This document shows, one piece after another, positions 9,204 through 17,928 of a stretch of 64,000 nt of DNA. The position numbers and the translations under genes were made by a program. Numbering within the stretch: position 1 is the first letter of the stretch; the number at the start of each line of letters is the position of its first letter. The notes under the pieces were generated by a model. It had not been told where the DNA came from. It made no database searches and was given only the letters and a program-made list of their open reading frames with translations. The DNA is taken from positions 620,001-684,000 of the forward strand of contig NZ_JAJIWP010000002.1 of NCBI RefSeq assembly GCF_020880975.1, written 5' to 3'. The stretch comes from Mucilaginibacter sp. UR6-1 (GTDB lineage Bacteria > Bacteroidota > Bacteroidia > Sphingobacteriales > Sphingobacteriaceae).

Positions 9204-9230
9204 CCACCCCCCTTCAGGGGGCCCGGGGGC
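9204..9230. repeat. GC-rich interspersed palindrome between transketolase halves (b)
   Basis: CCCCC (9208-9212), TTCA, GGGGG (9217-9221), followed by the overlapping palindrome GGGGGCCCGGGGG. It directly abuts the stop codon of the transketolase N subunit (9231-9233) and could form a strong mRNA 3' hairpin in the intercistronic region. Confidence 0.65.
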
Positions 9231-10079
9231 TTAATAATCGCCCAGTGTTTCCTCAAGCTGAGCTAAGGCTGCTGCTAATTGCTCATCATTAGGTGCAACA
9301 CCATGCCATTTATGGCTGCCCATCATAAAGTCGACACCGTAACCCATGCCTGTTTTAAGCAGGATAGCGATAGGTTTACCTTTACCGGTTAAGCTTTTGG
9401 CTTTTTCAAGCACAGCTACTACGCTGGCCATATCATTACCGTGTGGTTCTTCAAGCACTTCCCAGCCAAAGGCCTCGAATTTTGCTTTCAGGTTACCTAA
9501 TGAAAGTACCATTTCGGTAGGGCCATCTATCTGTTGGCCATTATAGTCAACCGTAGCTATCAATCTATCTAATTTATTATGCGGAGCAAACATGGCGGCT
9601 TCCCATATCTGGCCTTCCTGTAACTCGCCATCACCATGCAGGGTGTAAACAATGCTGTCGTCACCATTTAAGCGTTTAGCCAAAGCAGCGCCGATAGCTA
9701 CTGATAAACCCTGGCCTAATGAACCCGATGCGATACGCACGCCCGGTAAACCCTCGTGGGTGGTTGGGTGGCCTTGCAACCTTGAATTCAGTTTACGGAA
9801 GGTGCTTAATTCTGATTTATCAAAATAACCGGCATGTGCCAGTACGCTGTAAAATACCGGCGAAATATGGCCGTTTGAAAGGAAGAACAGGTCTTCGCCC
9901 TTGGCATCCATGTTAAACGACGGATCGTTATTCATGATGTTGAAATAAAGGGCTACCAAAAAGTCAGTACAACCTAATGAACCGCCCGGGTGGCCTGACT
10001 GACAGCCATGTACCATCCTTACGATGTCACGACGCACCTGGGATGCTGTTTGTTTTAATTGCTCTATGTCTTGTTTCAT
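9231..10079 (-). CDS. transketolase, N-terminal subunit
   Basis: A 282-residue thiamine-diphosphate-binding half of transketolase. It shows the conserved GHPGGSLGCTDFLVALYF (about residues 29-46), SNGHISPVFYS, GSLGQGLSVAIGAALA and the ThDP motif HGDGELQEGQIWEAAMFA (148-165). It is the upstream partner of the C-terminal subunit and together they replace the single-chain enzyme. ATG at 10079 is the expected start. The gene lies 69 bp after bcp, in a run of minus-strand genes that may be cotranscribed. Confidence 0.93.
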   Translation of the reverse strand: MKQDIEQLKQTASQVRRDIVRMVHGCQSGHPGGSLGCTDFLVALYFNIMNNDPSFNMDAKGEDLFFLSNGHISPVFYSVLAHAGYFDKSELSTFRKLNSRLQGHPTTHEGLPGVRIASGSLGQGLSVAIGAALAKRLNGDDSIVYTLHGDGELQEGQIWEAAMFAPHNKLDRLIATVDYNGQQIDGPTEMVLSLGNLKAKFEAFGWEVLEEPHGNDMASVVAVLEKAKSLTGKGKPIAILLKTGMGYGVDFMMGSHKWHGVAPNDEQLAAALAQLEETLGDY

Positions 10080-10148
10080 TAAATGATAGGTTTTATTGCA
10101 ATAAATTTAAATTTCGGCTAAAATAAATATTAATCTGATATATAGGTG

Positions 10149-10610
10149 TTATTTCAACACATCTAATATCTGCTGCGACGAGTTTTTGGTATCAACCTTA
10201 TCAATAATTTTATCGATAATACCATCTCCGTTAATTAAAAACGTTTTACGCGCGGTACCCATGTATTTTTTGCCGTACATGTTTTTTTCAACCCAAACGC
10301 CGTAGGCTTCTACAATTTCCTTGCTCTCATCAGCAATAAGGGTAAAGGGCAGGCTGTATTTGGTTTCAAATTTTTTGTGTGATTTTTCGTCATCCGTACT
10401 TACGCCAATTACCTCAAAGCCCTGGCTAATTAATGATTGATAATTATCTCTGAAACTGCAGGCCTCGGCAGTACAGCCCGGCGTGTCGTCCTTCGGGTAA
10501 AAATAAAGTATCACATTTTTGCCTTTAAAGTCGCCCAGTGATACGGCTTTGCCGTTTTGGTCTTTCGCGTTAAAATCGGGGGCTTTATCGCCAACTGCTA
10601 ATGTTGCCAT
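10149..10610 (-). CDS. bcp: thioredoxin-dependent peroxiredoxin (BCP family)
   Basis: A 153-residue peroxiredoxin of the AhpC/TSA, bacterioferritin-comigratory-protein group, which reduces hydrogen peroxide and organic peroxides using thioredoxin. The peroxidatic Cys46 lies in DDTPGCTAEACSFRD, and Cys51, five residues on, is the usual resolving cysteine of atypical two-Cys BCPs. No signal peptide, so it is cytoplasmic. The gene starts 5 bp after the M23 peptidase gene ends, so the two are likely cotranscribed. Confidence 0.96.
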   Translation of the reverse strand: MATLAVGDKAPDFNAKDQNGKAVSLGDFKGKNVILYFYPKDDTPGCTAEACSFRDNYQSLISQGFEVIGVSTDDEKSHKKFETKYSLPFTLIADESKEIVEAYGVWVEKNMYGKKYMGTARKTFLINGDGIIDKIIDKVDTKNSSQQILDVLK

Positions 10611-10615
10611 GTTTT

Positions 10616-12328
10616 TTATCGGTAAAAGGTAGCTTTAAATTGCGACGCGTTGTCCTTCGCGTCGGTTACTGTCAGTTCAAATGTATGTTTTCCGTTCTTA
10701 ATATTATCATCAAAATAATATCTTAACAATTTAGTCTTGTAGTCGTGCTCAACCAATACCCACTTGCCGTCTATCTTGCCGGTATAGCTTTTTACGCCCG
10801 ACAGGTTATCGCTCATGCGGAGGTTGATGCTTTTCGCTGCCGACAAATTGCTGCCGTCATGAATATTAACCGGCGTAATCACCGGCGGTACGGTATCAAC
10901 CTTAATATAATAATCGCCAAAAAAACGGCACTGGCCTTTAACATAGCCATCCTCAAACTTGCCTATAGCCAAATTACCGGCAGTATTTATCAACACGGCC
11001 TTATCTGCATTGTGGCCGATAGTACTGTCGGGCTTTATCCACAGGCTAAAGGTTTCGTGTATGGGTGTAAAGCGGTTATGTATGCGATGGGTTTCTGAGT
11101 AAGCGCCCGGTTTGCGCGGCAAGCGGGCGTAGTTAAAGTCGAGGTTATCATACAAATTACCGGGCGTAACAATCACCTTTACCTTGTCATTATTAAACTC
11201 GTTGGTTTTATCGTACTGAAACAGCGGGCCTTTGGGGATGAATGGTTTAACGTCGCTTTTTGATGATTTAACCTTTACAGTGAGTGTTGAGGTATTGCCG
11301 GCCACATCGCGCACCACGTATTGCACCTCGTGCATGGCATCGTCATCAAAATTAATAATACCCCGGTTTACCGATTGCGGGTATAACGATACATTGCTGC
11401 CCGGCGGCACAAAGCACTTTTGCATCCAGCGGCGCGAGGTAAGGAAGGCCGGGTAATCAAGGTAAGCATTGATAGCCCGGGTTTGATCGAACCCGAAACG
11501 CTCCACCGCGAAGGTGTACACCGTGCTGCCATCCAGTTTTAACTCAACCGAGTAAATGCCGTTATGGTTGGGCGATACGCTATTCATGTCATACGCGGTA
11601 AGGCCAAAGCCAATCGCGCCGCTTAAATGTATCGGCTGGTTATTTTTTAGACGATATTGGCCGTTGGCACCGGTAAGCGCCAAAAACATGTGCGGCGTTT
11701 TTTCGCTAAAGGGAGCGCCATCGGCAAAATTGTAAGTAGCTATAGCCTGTAATGTTGGTGGTACCTTATCGGGTATGGTGAGGCCGAACAATTGGGGGTT
11801 AATGGTTTGCTCGGTTTTACTGTCGCGCAGCTCAAAGTGCAGATGCGGCCCCGCGGATGCGCCTGCATTACCCGTCCAGGCAAAAACTTCGCCTTTTTTG
11901 AGGGGGAGCTGCAAAGGCAGCAATTGAAAATCAACCTCGTAGCTTTGCTGTTGTACCTGGTAATCACGTATCAACGCCTCAATAGCCGGGCTAAATCTTT
12001 CCAAATGCCCGTATACCGATGTAAAGCCATTAGGGTGGGTAATATAAACTGCCCTGCCAAACCCGCCGTATTGAATGCGCAGGCGTGATACAAAACCATC
12101 TAAAATTGAATAGATGGGGTAGCCCGTACGCTGGTTGGTCTTAAAATCGAGCCCGGAATGGAAGTGGTTAGGCCTAAGTTCGCCAAACGAGCCTGCCGTG
12201 CTGGGCGGCAAATCAAGCGGGTAACGAAAAACATCCTTGGGGTAAAAACTGGTTTGTATAACATCCTGCGCCAGCGCGGCAGTGCAAATCCATAAAAGGG
12301 CTGTAAGCGCCCCAAGCTTTTTTAGCAT
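10616..12328 (-). CDS. M23 family metallopeptidase, exported
   Basis: A 570-residue protein with a signal peptide (residues 1-21, ending AALAQ). A LytM/M23 peptidase domain comes first: HFHSGLDF with H57 and D61, YGHL with H108, and GPHLHFEL with H162 and H164, so the zinc ligands and catalytic histidines are intact. The remaining 400 residues are beta-rich, with Ig-like features (for example DDAMHEVQYVVRDVAGNTST and DNLSGVKSYTGKIDG). Such enzymes cut peptidoglycan cross-links or regulate septal hydrolases. The peptidase domain at the N-terminus with a long C-terminal beta region is the arrangement I associate with Bacteroidota homologues. It starts 8 bp after the FAH-family gene. Confidence 0.9.
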   Translation of the reverse strand: MLKKLGALTALLWICTAALAQDVIQTSFYPKDVFRYPLDLPPSTAGSFGELRPNHFHSGLDFKTNQRTGYPIYSILDGFVSRLRIQYGGFGRAVYITHPNGFTSVYGHLERFSPAIEALIRDYQVQQQSYEVDFQLLPLQLPLKKGEVFAWTGNAGASAGPHLHFELRDSKTEQTINPQLFGLTIPDKVPPTLQAIATYNFADGAPFSEKTPHMFLALTGANGQYRLKNNQPIHLSGAIGFGLTAYDMNSVSPNHNGIYSVELKLDGSTVYTFAVERFGFDQTRAINAYLDYPAFLTSRRWMQKCFVPPGSNVSLYPQSVNRGIINFDDDAMHEVQYVVRDVAGNTSTLTVKVKSSKSDVKPFIPKGPLFQYDKTNEFNNDKVKVIVTPGNLYDNLDFNYARLPRKPGAYSETHRIHNRFTPIHETFSLWIKPDSTIGHNADKAVLINTAGNLAIGKFEDGYVKGQCRFFGDYYIKVDTVPPVITPVNIHDGSNLSAAKSINLRMSDNLSGVKSYTGKIDGKWVLVEHDYKTKLLRYYFDDNIKNGKHTFELTVTDAKDNASQFKATFYR

Positions 12329-12336
12329 ATCCGGTT

Positions 12337-12948
12337 TTATTTCACGTAAAAATCAAGCATCTTATCATTTTCAACAAACCCTTCCAGGTGGTCGCCTATG
12401 GCCACCGGGCCTACACCTTCGGGTGTGCCTGTAAAAATAAGGTCGCCTTTTTTTAGGGTGATGTATTGTGATACGAACGCGATGATACGTTCAAACGAAA
12501 AAAGCAGATCTTTTGTGTTGCCCGCCTGGCGCTTTTCGCCATTTATATTGAGGCTAAAGTTGATGTTATACATATCGGCAAACTGGCTCTTCGGTAAAAA
12601 GCTGCTGATAGGTGCCGAGCCGTCAAAGCTTTTGGCCAGTTCCCAGGGCAGGCCTTTTTCCTTGTGGCGGGCCTGTATGTCGCGGGCGGTAAAATCAATG
12701 CCCAAGCCTATCTCATCATAATAATTAGCGGCAAACTTCTCGCTGATGTGCTTGCCCTCTTTGCATATTTTCAGCACAAGTTCGGCCTCATAATGCACAT
12801 CGGTTGAAAATTCGGGATAATAGAACGGTTTATTCTCTTTAAGCAACGCCGTATCCGGCTTCATAAATATAACAGGCGTAGTTGGTACCGGGTTATTCAG
12901 CTCTTTAGCATGCTCGGCATAGTTGCGCCCAATGGCAATAATTTTCAT
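12337..12948 (-). CDS. fumarylacetoacetate hydrolase family protein
   Basis: A 203-residue protein of the FAH/YcgM superfamily. It starts MKIIAIGRNYAEHAKELNNP and contains PVIFMKPDTALL, YEAELVLKI (metal-binding glutamates), GLGIDFTARDIQ and LIFTGTPEGVGPVAIGD near the C-terminus. Family members hydrolyse acylpyruvates or beta-diketones or decarboxylate oxaloacetate; the short single-domain form is closest to acylpyruvase-like proteins. Substrate cannot be told from sequence. It is the first gene of a tight minus-strand run with the M23 peptidase and bcp. Confidence 0.9.
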   Translation of the reverse strand: MKIIAIGRNYAEHAKELNNPVPTTPVIFMKPDTALLKENKPFYYPEFSTDVHYEAELVLKICKEGKHISEKFAANYYDEIGLGIDFTARDIQARHKEKGLPWELAKSFDGSAPISSFLPKSQFADMYNINFSLNINGEKRQAGNTKDLLFSFERIIAFVSQYITLKKGDLIFTGTPEGVGPVAIGDHLEGFVENDKMLDFYVK

Positions 12949-12967
12949 AATAGCAATGGTAAAACGT

Positions 12968-12975
12968 CAAAGCTA
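12968..12975 (-). promoter_or_regulatory. -7 element upstream of the FAH-family gene
   Basis: The minus strand reads TAGCTTTG, a TAnnTTTG match, 19 bases before the start codon. No clear -33 TTG was seen at the usual spacing. Confidence 0.4.
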
Positions 12976-12990
12976 ATTATTTTGAGGGAG

Positions 12991-13137
12991 AGATTGGTGA
13001 TTAGAGATTAGTAATTAGTAATCAGTAATCAGTAGCTGGTCAGAGATTAGAGGTTGAGGACAATAGTTAGTTGTAAATAGTAAGGAATAAAAGGATAAAG
13101 CTATTATTCAACAATGACTAATGTCCAATGACTAATT
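12991..13137. repeat. degenerate TTAGT/ATCAGT word-repeat spacer
   Basis: Non-coding DNA built of imperfect short words such as GATTAGTAATTAGTAATCAG and, near 13110-13137, ATGACTAATGTCCAATGACT. It separates the FAH-family operon from the T9SS cargo gene. No open frame or clear hairpin. Confidence 0.6.
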
Positions 13138-13138
13138 A

Positions 13139-13624
13139 CTATAGAACAGAAAGACGCTTAATGGTAGACTCGGTACCGGCTATGATGCGGAGAAAGTAGA
13201 AGCCGCGGCTAAGTTTATTGTTGATGATATAGGTGAATTTTTGATCGCCTGAGTCAACACGTTGCGAAAAAATGGTAGCCACATCATTACCCAGCATATC
13301 CACTATCTTAATGGTAACGTTGGTGTTGCGAGACAGGTCATACCTCAGGTTGATCTGGTCTGTTACCGGGTTAGGGTATATCTGTACATTGCTCAGCAGC
13401 TTATCATCCTGGCGGTTAACGCTTAATTTGGTGGTTGATACGGTGCCCGGTTTTAAAGGCGGCAGAGTAAAGGGGAGGCCGCTTTTTAAGTAGGATGTTT
13501 TGCTTTTCTTTTTAAGGATAAGGCTATCCTGCGAAGCCGTTGTACCTGCAAAAGCAAAATTCATGGTCACCGCTATCGCGATCACAATTGTCCATAAATT
13601 AAATTTAGTAAATTTTTGCTTCAT
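13139..13624 (-). CDS. small secreted protein with a T9SS type A sorting domain
   Basis: A 161-residue protein with a signal peptide (about residues 1-26, ending AFAG) and a C-terminal type IX secretion sorting domain from about residue 80. This begins VQIYPNPVTDQINLRYDL and ends with GFYFLRIIAGTESTIKRLSVL-type strands. The domain targets proteins across the outer membrane through the T9SS. Only about 55 residues separate the signal peptide from the sorting domain, so there is no room for a known enzyme domain and the passenger is very small. It is divergent from kup, with its own -33/-7 promoter. Confidence 0.88.
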   Translation of the reverse strand: MKQKFTKFNLWTIVIAIAVTMNFAFAGTTASQDSLILKKKSKTSYLKSGLPFTLPPLKPGTVSTTKLSVNRQDDKLLSNVQIYPNPVTDQINLRYDLSRNTNVTIKIVDMLGNDVATIFSQRVDSGDQKFTYIINNKLSRGFYFLRIIAGTESTIKRLSVL

Positions 13625-13639
13625 ACAGTTACACTGCTA

Positions 13640-13670
13640 CAAATGTATAAATTACACCAAGCCTATTCAA
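13640..13670 (-). promoter_or_regulatory. promoter of the T9SS cargo gene
   Basis: On the minus strand TTG (13670-13668), a 20-base spacer, then TACATTTG (13647-13640): a full -33/-7 match. It ends 15 bases before the start codon. Confidence 0.55.
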
Positions 13671-13789
13671 AAAGTTGGCCTTTATATTTAATATTTAACA
13701 ATTTTTAACAAAATGAATGTAATATTGTAATGATATATATACTGACTTATACGAACTTAATAAGTTTAAGTTTATGTATATAAAATTTA

Positions 13790-13797
13790 TAATTTTG
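13790..13797 (+). promoter_or_regulatory. kup -7 element
   Basis: TAATTTTG lies 17 bases before the GTG start of kup. No TTG at the -33 position; the flanking DNA is strongly AT-rich. Confidence 0.4.
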
Positions 13798-13814
13798 CAT
13801 TTTTATACAACATA

Positions 13815-15758
13815 GTGTCAAGTCATAAAGACCTTCAGAAACTGACAGTCCCCGGGCTGCTCATTAGTTTAGGGATCATCTACGGCGATATCGGTACTTC
13901 ACCGCTATACGTATTCAAAGCAATTGTTGGTGCACAAGCCATAAACGAAAGCCTTGTACTGGGCGGCGTTTCGTGCATCTTCTGGACGCTTACCCTGCAA
14001 ACTACCGTAAAATATGTATTAATAACCTTATTGGCCGATAACAAGGGTGAGGGTGGCATCTTTTCTCTTTTTTCGCTGGTGCGCCGCAAGGCACGGTGGC
14101 TTATTGTGCCTGCCGTGGTAGGGGGCTGCGCCTTGCTGGCCGATGGCATCATTACCCCGCCCATCACCATATCATCAGCCATTGAGGGATTGCATACCCG
14201 TTTTCCGCAGATGACGCTGCCCACGTACCAGATTGTGCTTATCATCATTGCCCTGTTGTTCATTATCCAACAGTTTGGTACCTCGCTGGTGGGTAAGGCA
14301 TTCGGGCCTATCATGTTTCTGTGGTTTACCATGATGGGCGTGCTGGGTGTTTTGATGGTTGCACAAATGCCCTGGGTGCTTAAAGCGCTTAACCCTTATT
14401 ACGCTTACGATATTTTGAGCAACAACCCCAACGCCTTTGTAATATTAGGCGCGGTTTTTCTGTGTACTACTGGTGCCGAGGCGCTGTATTCCGATCTGGG
14501 GCACTGCGGCCGTTCAAATATCCGCGTAAGCTGGATATATGTTAAAACCTGCCTTGTGCTTAATTACCTTGGCCAGGCGGTATGGCTTATAAACCATAAC
14601 GGCGAATACCTGGGTAATAAAAACCCTTTCTATCTGATCATGCCCGAGGGTTTCCTGATATTTGGTATCGGCCTGGCAACAGTAGCCGCTATTATTGCCA
14701 GCCAGGCGCTGATCTCCGGCTCGTTTACGCTGATAGCAGAGGCGGTAAGGCTTAACCTTTGGCCTAAAGTACGCATCAATTACCCTACCGATCAAAAAGG
14801 CCAGCTATATGTACCAAGCATTAACTGGATACTTTGCGTGGGTTGTATCATAGTAGTATTACTTTTTGAAAAATCAGAAAGAATGGAGGCTGCTTATGGT
14901 TTAAGTATCACCGTAGCCATGTTGATGACGACTATACTGGTATCTAAATTTTTGCAGCGCCGTAAGGTGCCTGCCTATTTAATAGGGCTGTTTTTTGTAG
15001 TTTACTTACTAATTGAGGGTACCTTTTTATTAGGCAACCTGGTTAAGTTTGTGCATGGCGGCTGGTTCACCCTGTCCATCGGCTTTATGCTGTTTGTGGT
15101 GATGTGGACATGGCATACCGCCCGCAAGATCAAGAACCGCTACGTGAAATTTATTGAGATTGAGGACTACTTCCAAATCATCAATGAGTTGAGCGACGAT
15201 GAAACCGTACCCAAGTATTCATCACAATTGGTGTATTTAACCAGCGCCAATTTTAACTCGGAGGTTGAATCAAAGATCATATATTCCATACTGCAAAAGC
15301 AACCCAAGCGAGCTGATGTTTATTGGCTGGTACACGTTGACGTGGTTGATGAACCTTATACCCGCGAGTACGAGGTTGACTTTTTAGTGCCGGGCAAACT
15401 TATCCGTATCGATTTTAAGCTGGGCTTCCGTGTGGAGCAGCAGATCAACGTATTGTTCCGCAGGGTGGTTGAGGATTTAGTGAAGAACGGCGAGGTGAAT
15501 ATTACCAGCCAATACAAATCACTAAGCAAGCATAATATTGTTGGCGATTTCCGTTTCGTGGTGATCGAAAAAACATTGTCACGCTCGCATAACCTATCGT
15601 TTTACGAGCAGTTGATCATGGATATTTATGTGCAGCTTAAAAAGGCCAGCTTATCTGAGGAACGCGGTTTTGGCCTCGACCTCAGCTTTGTAACGGTTGA
15701 AAAGGTACCGCTGATGCTCACCACGCCTGATAACGTGGATATGCGAAGGATACAATAA
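13815..15758 (+). CDS. kup: KUP/HAK/KT family potassium uptake transporter
   Basis: A 647-residue membrane protein that imports K+ with H+. The N-terminus has the family signature LGIIYGDIGTSPLYVFKAI (about residues 18-36). About twelve membrane helices run to residue 440 (for example CALLADGIITPPITISSAIEG and TGAEALYSDLGHCGR), followed by a cytoplasmic C-terminal domain of about 200 residues. The start is GTG at 13815 (SSHKDLQKL follows) and the best -7 element lies 17 bases upstream. It is a single-gene unit ending at a strong shared terminator. Confidence 0.96.
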   Translation: MSSHKDLQKLTVPGLLISLGIIYGDIGTSPLYVFKAIVGAQAINESLVLGGVSCIFWTLTLQTTVKYVLITLLADNKGEGGIFSLFSLVRRKARWLIVPAVVGGCALLADGIITPPITISSAIEGLHTRFPQMTLPTYQIVLIIIALLFIIQQFGTSLVGKAFGPIMFLWFTMMGVLGVLMVAQMPWVLKALNPYYAYDILSNNPNAFVILGAVFLCTTGAEALYSDLGHCGRSNIRVSWIYVKTCLVLNYLGQAVWLINHNGEYLGNKNPFYLIMPEGFLIFGIGLATVAAIIASQALISGSFTLIAEAVRLNLWPKVRINYPTDQKGQLYVPSINWILCVGCIIVVLLFEKSERMEAAYGLSITVAMLMTTILVSKFLQRRKVPAYLIGLFFVVYLLIEGTFLLGNLVKFVHGGWFTLSIGFMLFVVMWTWHTARKIKNRYVKFIEIEDYFQIINELSDDETVPKYSSQLVYLTSANFNSEVESKIIYSILQKQPKRADVYWLVHVDVVDEPYTREYEVDFLVPGKLIRIDFKLGFRVEQQINVLFRRVVEDLVKNGEVNITSQYKSLSKHNIVGDFRFVVIEKTLSRSHNLSFYEQLIMDIYVQLKKASLSEERGFGLDLSFVTVEKVPLMLTTPDNVDMRRIQ

Positions 15759-15800
15759 AAAGAGAGCGGGAACCCGTTAAAGGTTCCCGCTCTCTTTTTT
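15757..15800. terminator. bidirectional intrinsic terminator between kup and the DUF1080 gene
   Basis: A perfect 14-bp stem, AGAGAGCGGGAACC (15761-15774) with GGTTCCCGCTCTCT (15782-15795), has a 7-base loop, flanking A's on the left and T's on the right. It can stop both convergent genes. Confidence 0.92.
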
Positions 15801-15817
15801 ATGCTGATGATGTATGA

Positions 15818-16552
15818 TCAATCAGCCAGCTCCATTATCTTAATGTTTTTGAAGGCTATTTTACCGCCATGGGCCTGCAAGGCTATACGGCCTTTTTTGG
15901 CCATGCCATAGTCGGGGTCATCCTTCCATTTACCGGTAGTTTTCTTTTCTGTCCACTCCGGCGACCATGCCTCAAATTCCAGTATTTTAGCGCCGTTAAG
16001 CCAGTGTTCTACATGGCCTTTGTTAAATATAATTTTGCTGGTGTTCCACTGGCCAACCGGTTTTAGTTTCTTCTTTTCGTTGGGCAGGTGCATGGCGTAA
16101 TCGCATCCGGCTTTTTGCCAGTCCTCCAGCTTGCCGTCCCAGCCTACCTCATCTATGAGTTGATATTCGGGGCCGGTAGTAAACGTGTACGGGTATTTGG
16201 CATCCTCAACCACATGGTACATTACGCCGCTGTTGCTGCCTTTGCCTATCTGCCAATCCCAGGTAAGCTCAAAGTTGCCATACTCCTTGTCGGTAACAAT
16301 ATCGCCGTTGGTGGCTTCATGTTCGCTTCCAACGCAGGTAAGTATACCATCCTTTGCTACCCAGTTTTCAACTTTAGTAGTTTTATTGTAGGCATGCCAG
16401 CCGTTAAGCGTTTTGCCATCAAACAGGCTAACCCATCCCTTTTTTGCGGGATGCTCCGCTTTAGGTTTTTCATCAACGCTATGGGCAATAGCCGCGGTGC
16501 CAAGTAAGCCGGCGGTTAGTAATACACTGATCGATCGTAGTTTCATATTCAT
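15818..16552 (-). CDS. exported DUF1080 (3-keto-disaccharide hydrolase-like) protein
   Basis: A 244-residue protein with a signal peptide (about 1-23) and one DUF1080 concanavalin-like domain. Visible are WVSLFDGKTLNGWHAYNK (41-58), FELTWDWQIGKGSNSGVMYH and the C-terminal GRIALQAHGGKIAFKNIKIM. The Pfam family is now named 3-keto-disaccharide hydrolase; related proteins act on 3-keto-glycosides. It is encoded 5 bp downstream of a Tat-exported Gfo/Idh/MocA oxidoreductase, which supports a two-step oxidation and cleavage of glycosides in the periplasm (inference). Confidence 0.9.
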   Translation of the reverse strand: MNMKLRSISVLLTAGLLGTAAIAHSVDEKPKAEHPAKKGWVSLFDGKTLNGWHAYNKTTKVENWVAKDGILTCVGSEHEATNGDIVTDKEYGNFELTWDWQIGKGSNSGVMYHVVEDAKYPYTFTTGPEYQLIDEVGWDGKLEDWQKAGCDYAMHLPNEKKKLKPVGQWNTSKIIFNKGHVEHWLNGAKILEFEAWSPEWTEKKTTGKWKDDPDYGMAKKGRIALQAHGGKIAFKNIKIMELAD

Positions 16553-16557
16553 GGTAG

Positions 16558-17928
16558 TTATTGTTTTTTAGTGATCTGCATTTTTTCGGGGTCCCAAAGT
16601 ATGGAGCGGTCCTGGTGGTAGCTGTCATTACACAGCAGGGCAGGGGCTGCCGCACGATAGCCGAATATGGCATCCTCAACCACCTTTTTATTCTCGCGTA
16701 TGGCGGTAAAAAAGTTAACCATATGGTCATAAGGGCCGCCCTTGTATCCCTTTTCGGCGGCGTAGGTCATTTGCTCGGGCGGTAGTATCATTTTTCGCCC
16801 GGCATTGCCATTGCCTGATTTACGTAGCTGCTCCAGGTAAAAAGGATCATCGGAGGCAAATGACTTATTTCTTTTCAGTGTGACATCATCCCAGGTAACA
16901 TCCATTGAGCCCTCGCTGCCCACCAGGCGCAGGTAGGTAGTTCCGCTGGTGCCATCCACAAAGTTGCAGCGCAAGGACAGGTTAAATGCCGGGTGTACAT
17001 CAGCCTTCGGATAATCAAAGGTGCCTAATAACACGTCAGGCACTTCGCGGCCATCATTCCAATATCTTAATCCGCCCGAAGCATAAATTTTATTTGGCCC
17101 GTGCGAACCGGTAACAAAGTGCAGACTGCTGAACAGGTGAACAAAAAGGTCACCTGCCATGCCGGTGCCGTAATCGGTATAATTTCTCCAACGAAAAAAG
17201 CGCTTCTCGTCAAAAGGGCGCTTTTTGGTATTGCTAACGTAAGTATCCCAGTCAAGCGTTTGGGTGGAGGCATCAGCAGGTAAGGGGTACTGCCAGGCCT
17301 CGATGGGGTTGCGGCGTGCCCAAAAGCCCTCGGCATAATTAAGCTGGCCAATAGCGCCCGAAGCGAGCAGCTCCTTAGCTTTTTCGTTCCCTAATGATGA
17401 TACGCCCTGGCTGCCTACCATAAATACCTTACCGGTTTCCTTTTGCGCTTTAATAACCGCGGGGCCTTCATCAACCGAGTGTACCATGGGTTTTTCGCAA
17501 TACACATGCTTGCCGGCCCGCATCGCGTCTACTGATATTTGCTGATGCCAGTGGTCGGTAGTGCCAATAATTACGGCATCAACATCCTTACGGGCTAATA
17601 TTTCTTTATAGCTGCGGGTGGTAAAAATATCGGCACCCCAGCGTGCTTTGGCGTCTTTAAGGCGGGTATCATACAGGTCGCATACGGCAACCAGTTTTAC
17701 GCCCGGTACCTGCAGGGCAACAATGGCATCCTGCGTACCCATGCCTCCGGCGCCAATAAGAGCAATGTTTATGTTATCATTAATGCTTACAAACGGCTGG
17801 CGTTTTAAACACAAAAAAGGTTCATGCTTTTCGGCGGCTATTACAGCCGTTCCGGCGGCCACAGCGGCCGCGGCGGTGCCTAACTTTTTAATGAAGCCCC
17901 GGCGCGAGGCATTCTTTTTTTCTTCCAT
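16558..17928 (-). CDS. Tat-exported Gfo/Idh/MocA family oxidoreductase
   Basis: A 456-residue NAD(P)-dependent sugar oxidoreductase. It begins with a twin-arginine signal, ASRRGFIKKLG (residues 7-17), then the alanine-rich AAAAVAAGTAVIAA. The Rossmann motif IALIGAGGMGTQD spans about 55-67, and the family EKP motif is in HVYCEKPMVHSVDEG. The C-terminal alpha/beta domain includes DYGTGMAGDLFVHLFSSLHF. Bound cofactor and Tat export are typical of this Bacteroidota subgroup. It is the upstream gene of a pair with the DUF1080 protein, 5 bp apart. The substrate is unknown; oxidation at C3 of a glycoside is the most plausible reading of the pairing. Confidence 0.92.
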   Translation of the reverse strand: MEEKKNASRRGFIKKLGTAAAAVAAGTAVIAAEKHEPFLCLKRQPFVSINDNINIALIGAGGMGTQDAIVALQVPGVKLVAVCDLYDTRLKDAKARWGADIFTTRSYKEILARKDVDAVIIGTTDHWHQQISVDAMRAGKHVYCEKPMVHSVDEGPAVIKAQKETGKVFMVGSQGVSSLGNEKAKELLASGAIGQLNYAEGFWARRNPIEAWQYPLPADASTQTLDWDTYVSNTKKRPFDEKRFFRWRNYTDYGTGMAGDLFVHLFSSLHFVTGSHGPNKIYASGGLRYWNDGREVPDVLLGTFDYPKADVHPAFNLSLRCNFVDGTSGTTYLRLVGSEGSMDVTWDDVTLKRNKSFASDDPFYLEQLRKSGNGNAGRKMILPPEQMTYAAEKGYKGGPYDHMVNFFTAIRENKKVVEDAIFGYRAAAPALLCNDSYHQDRSILWDPEKMQITKKQ

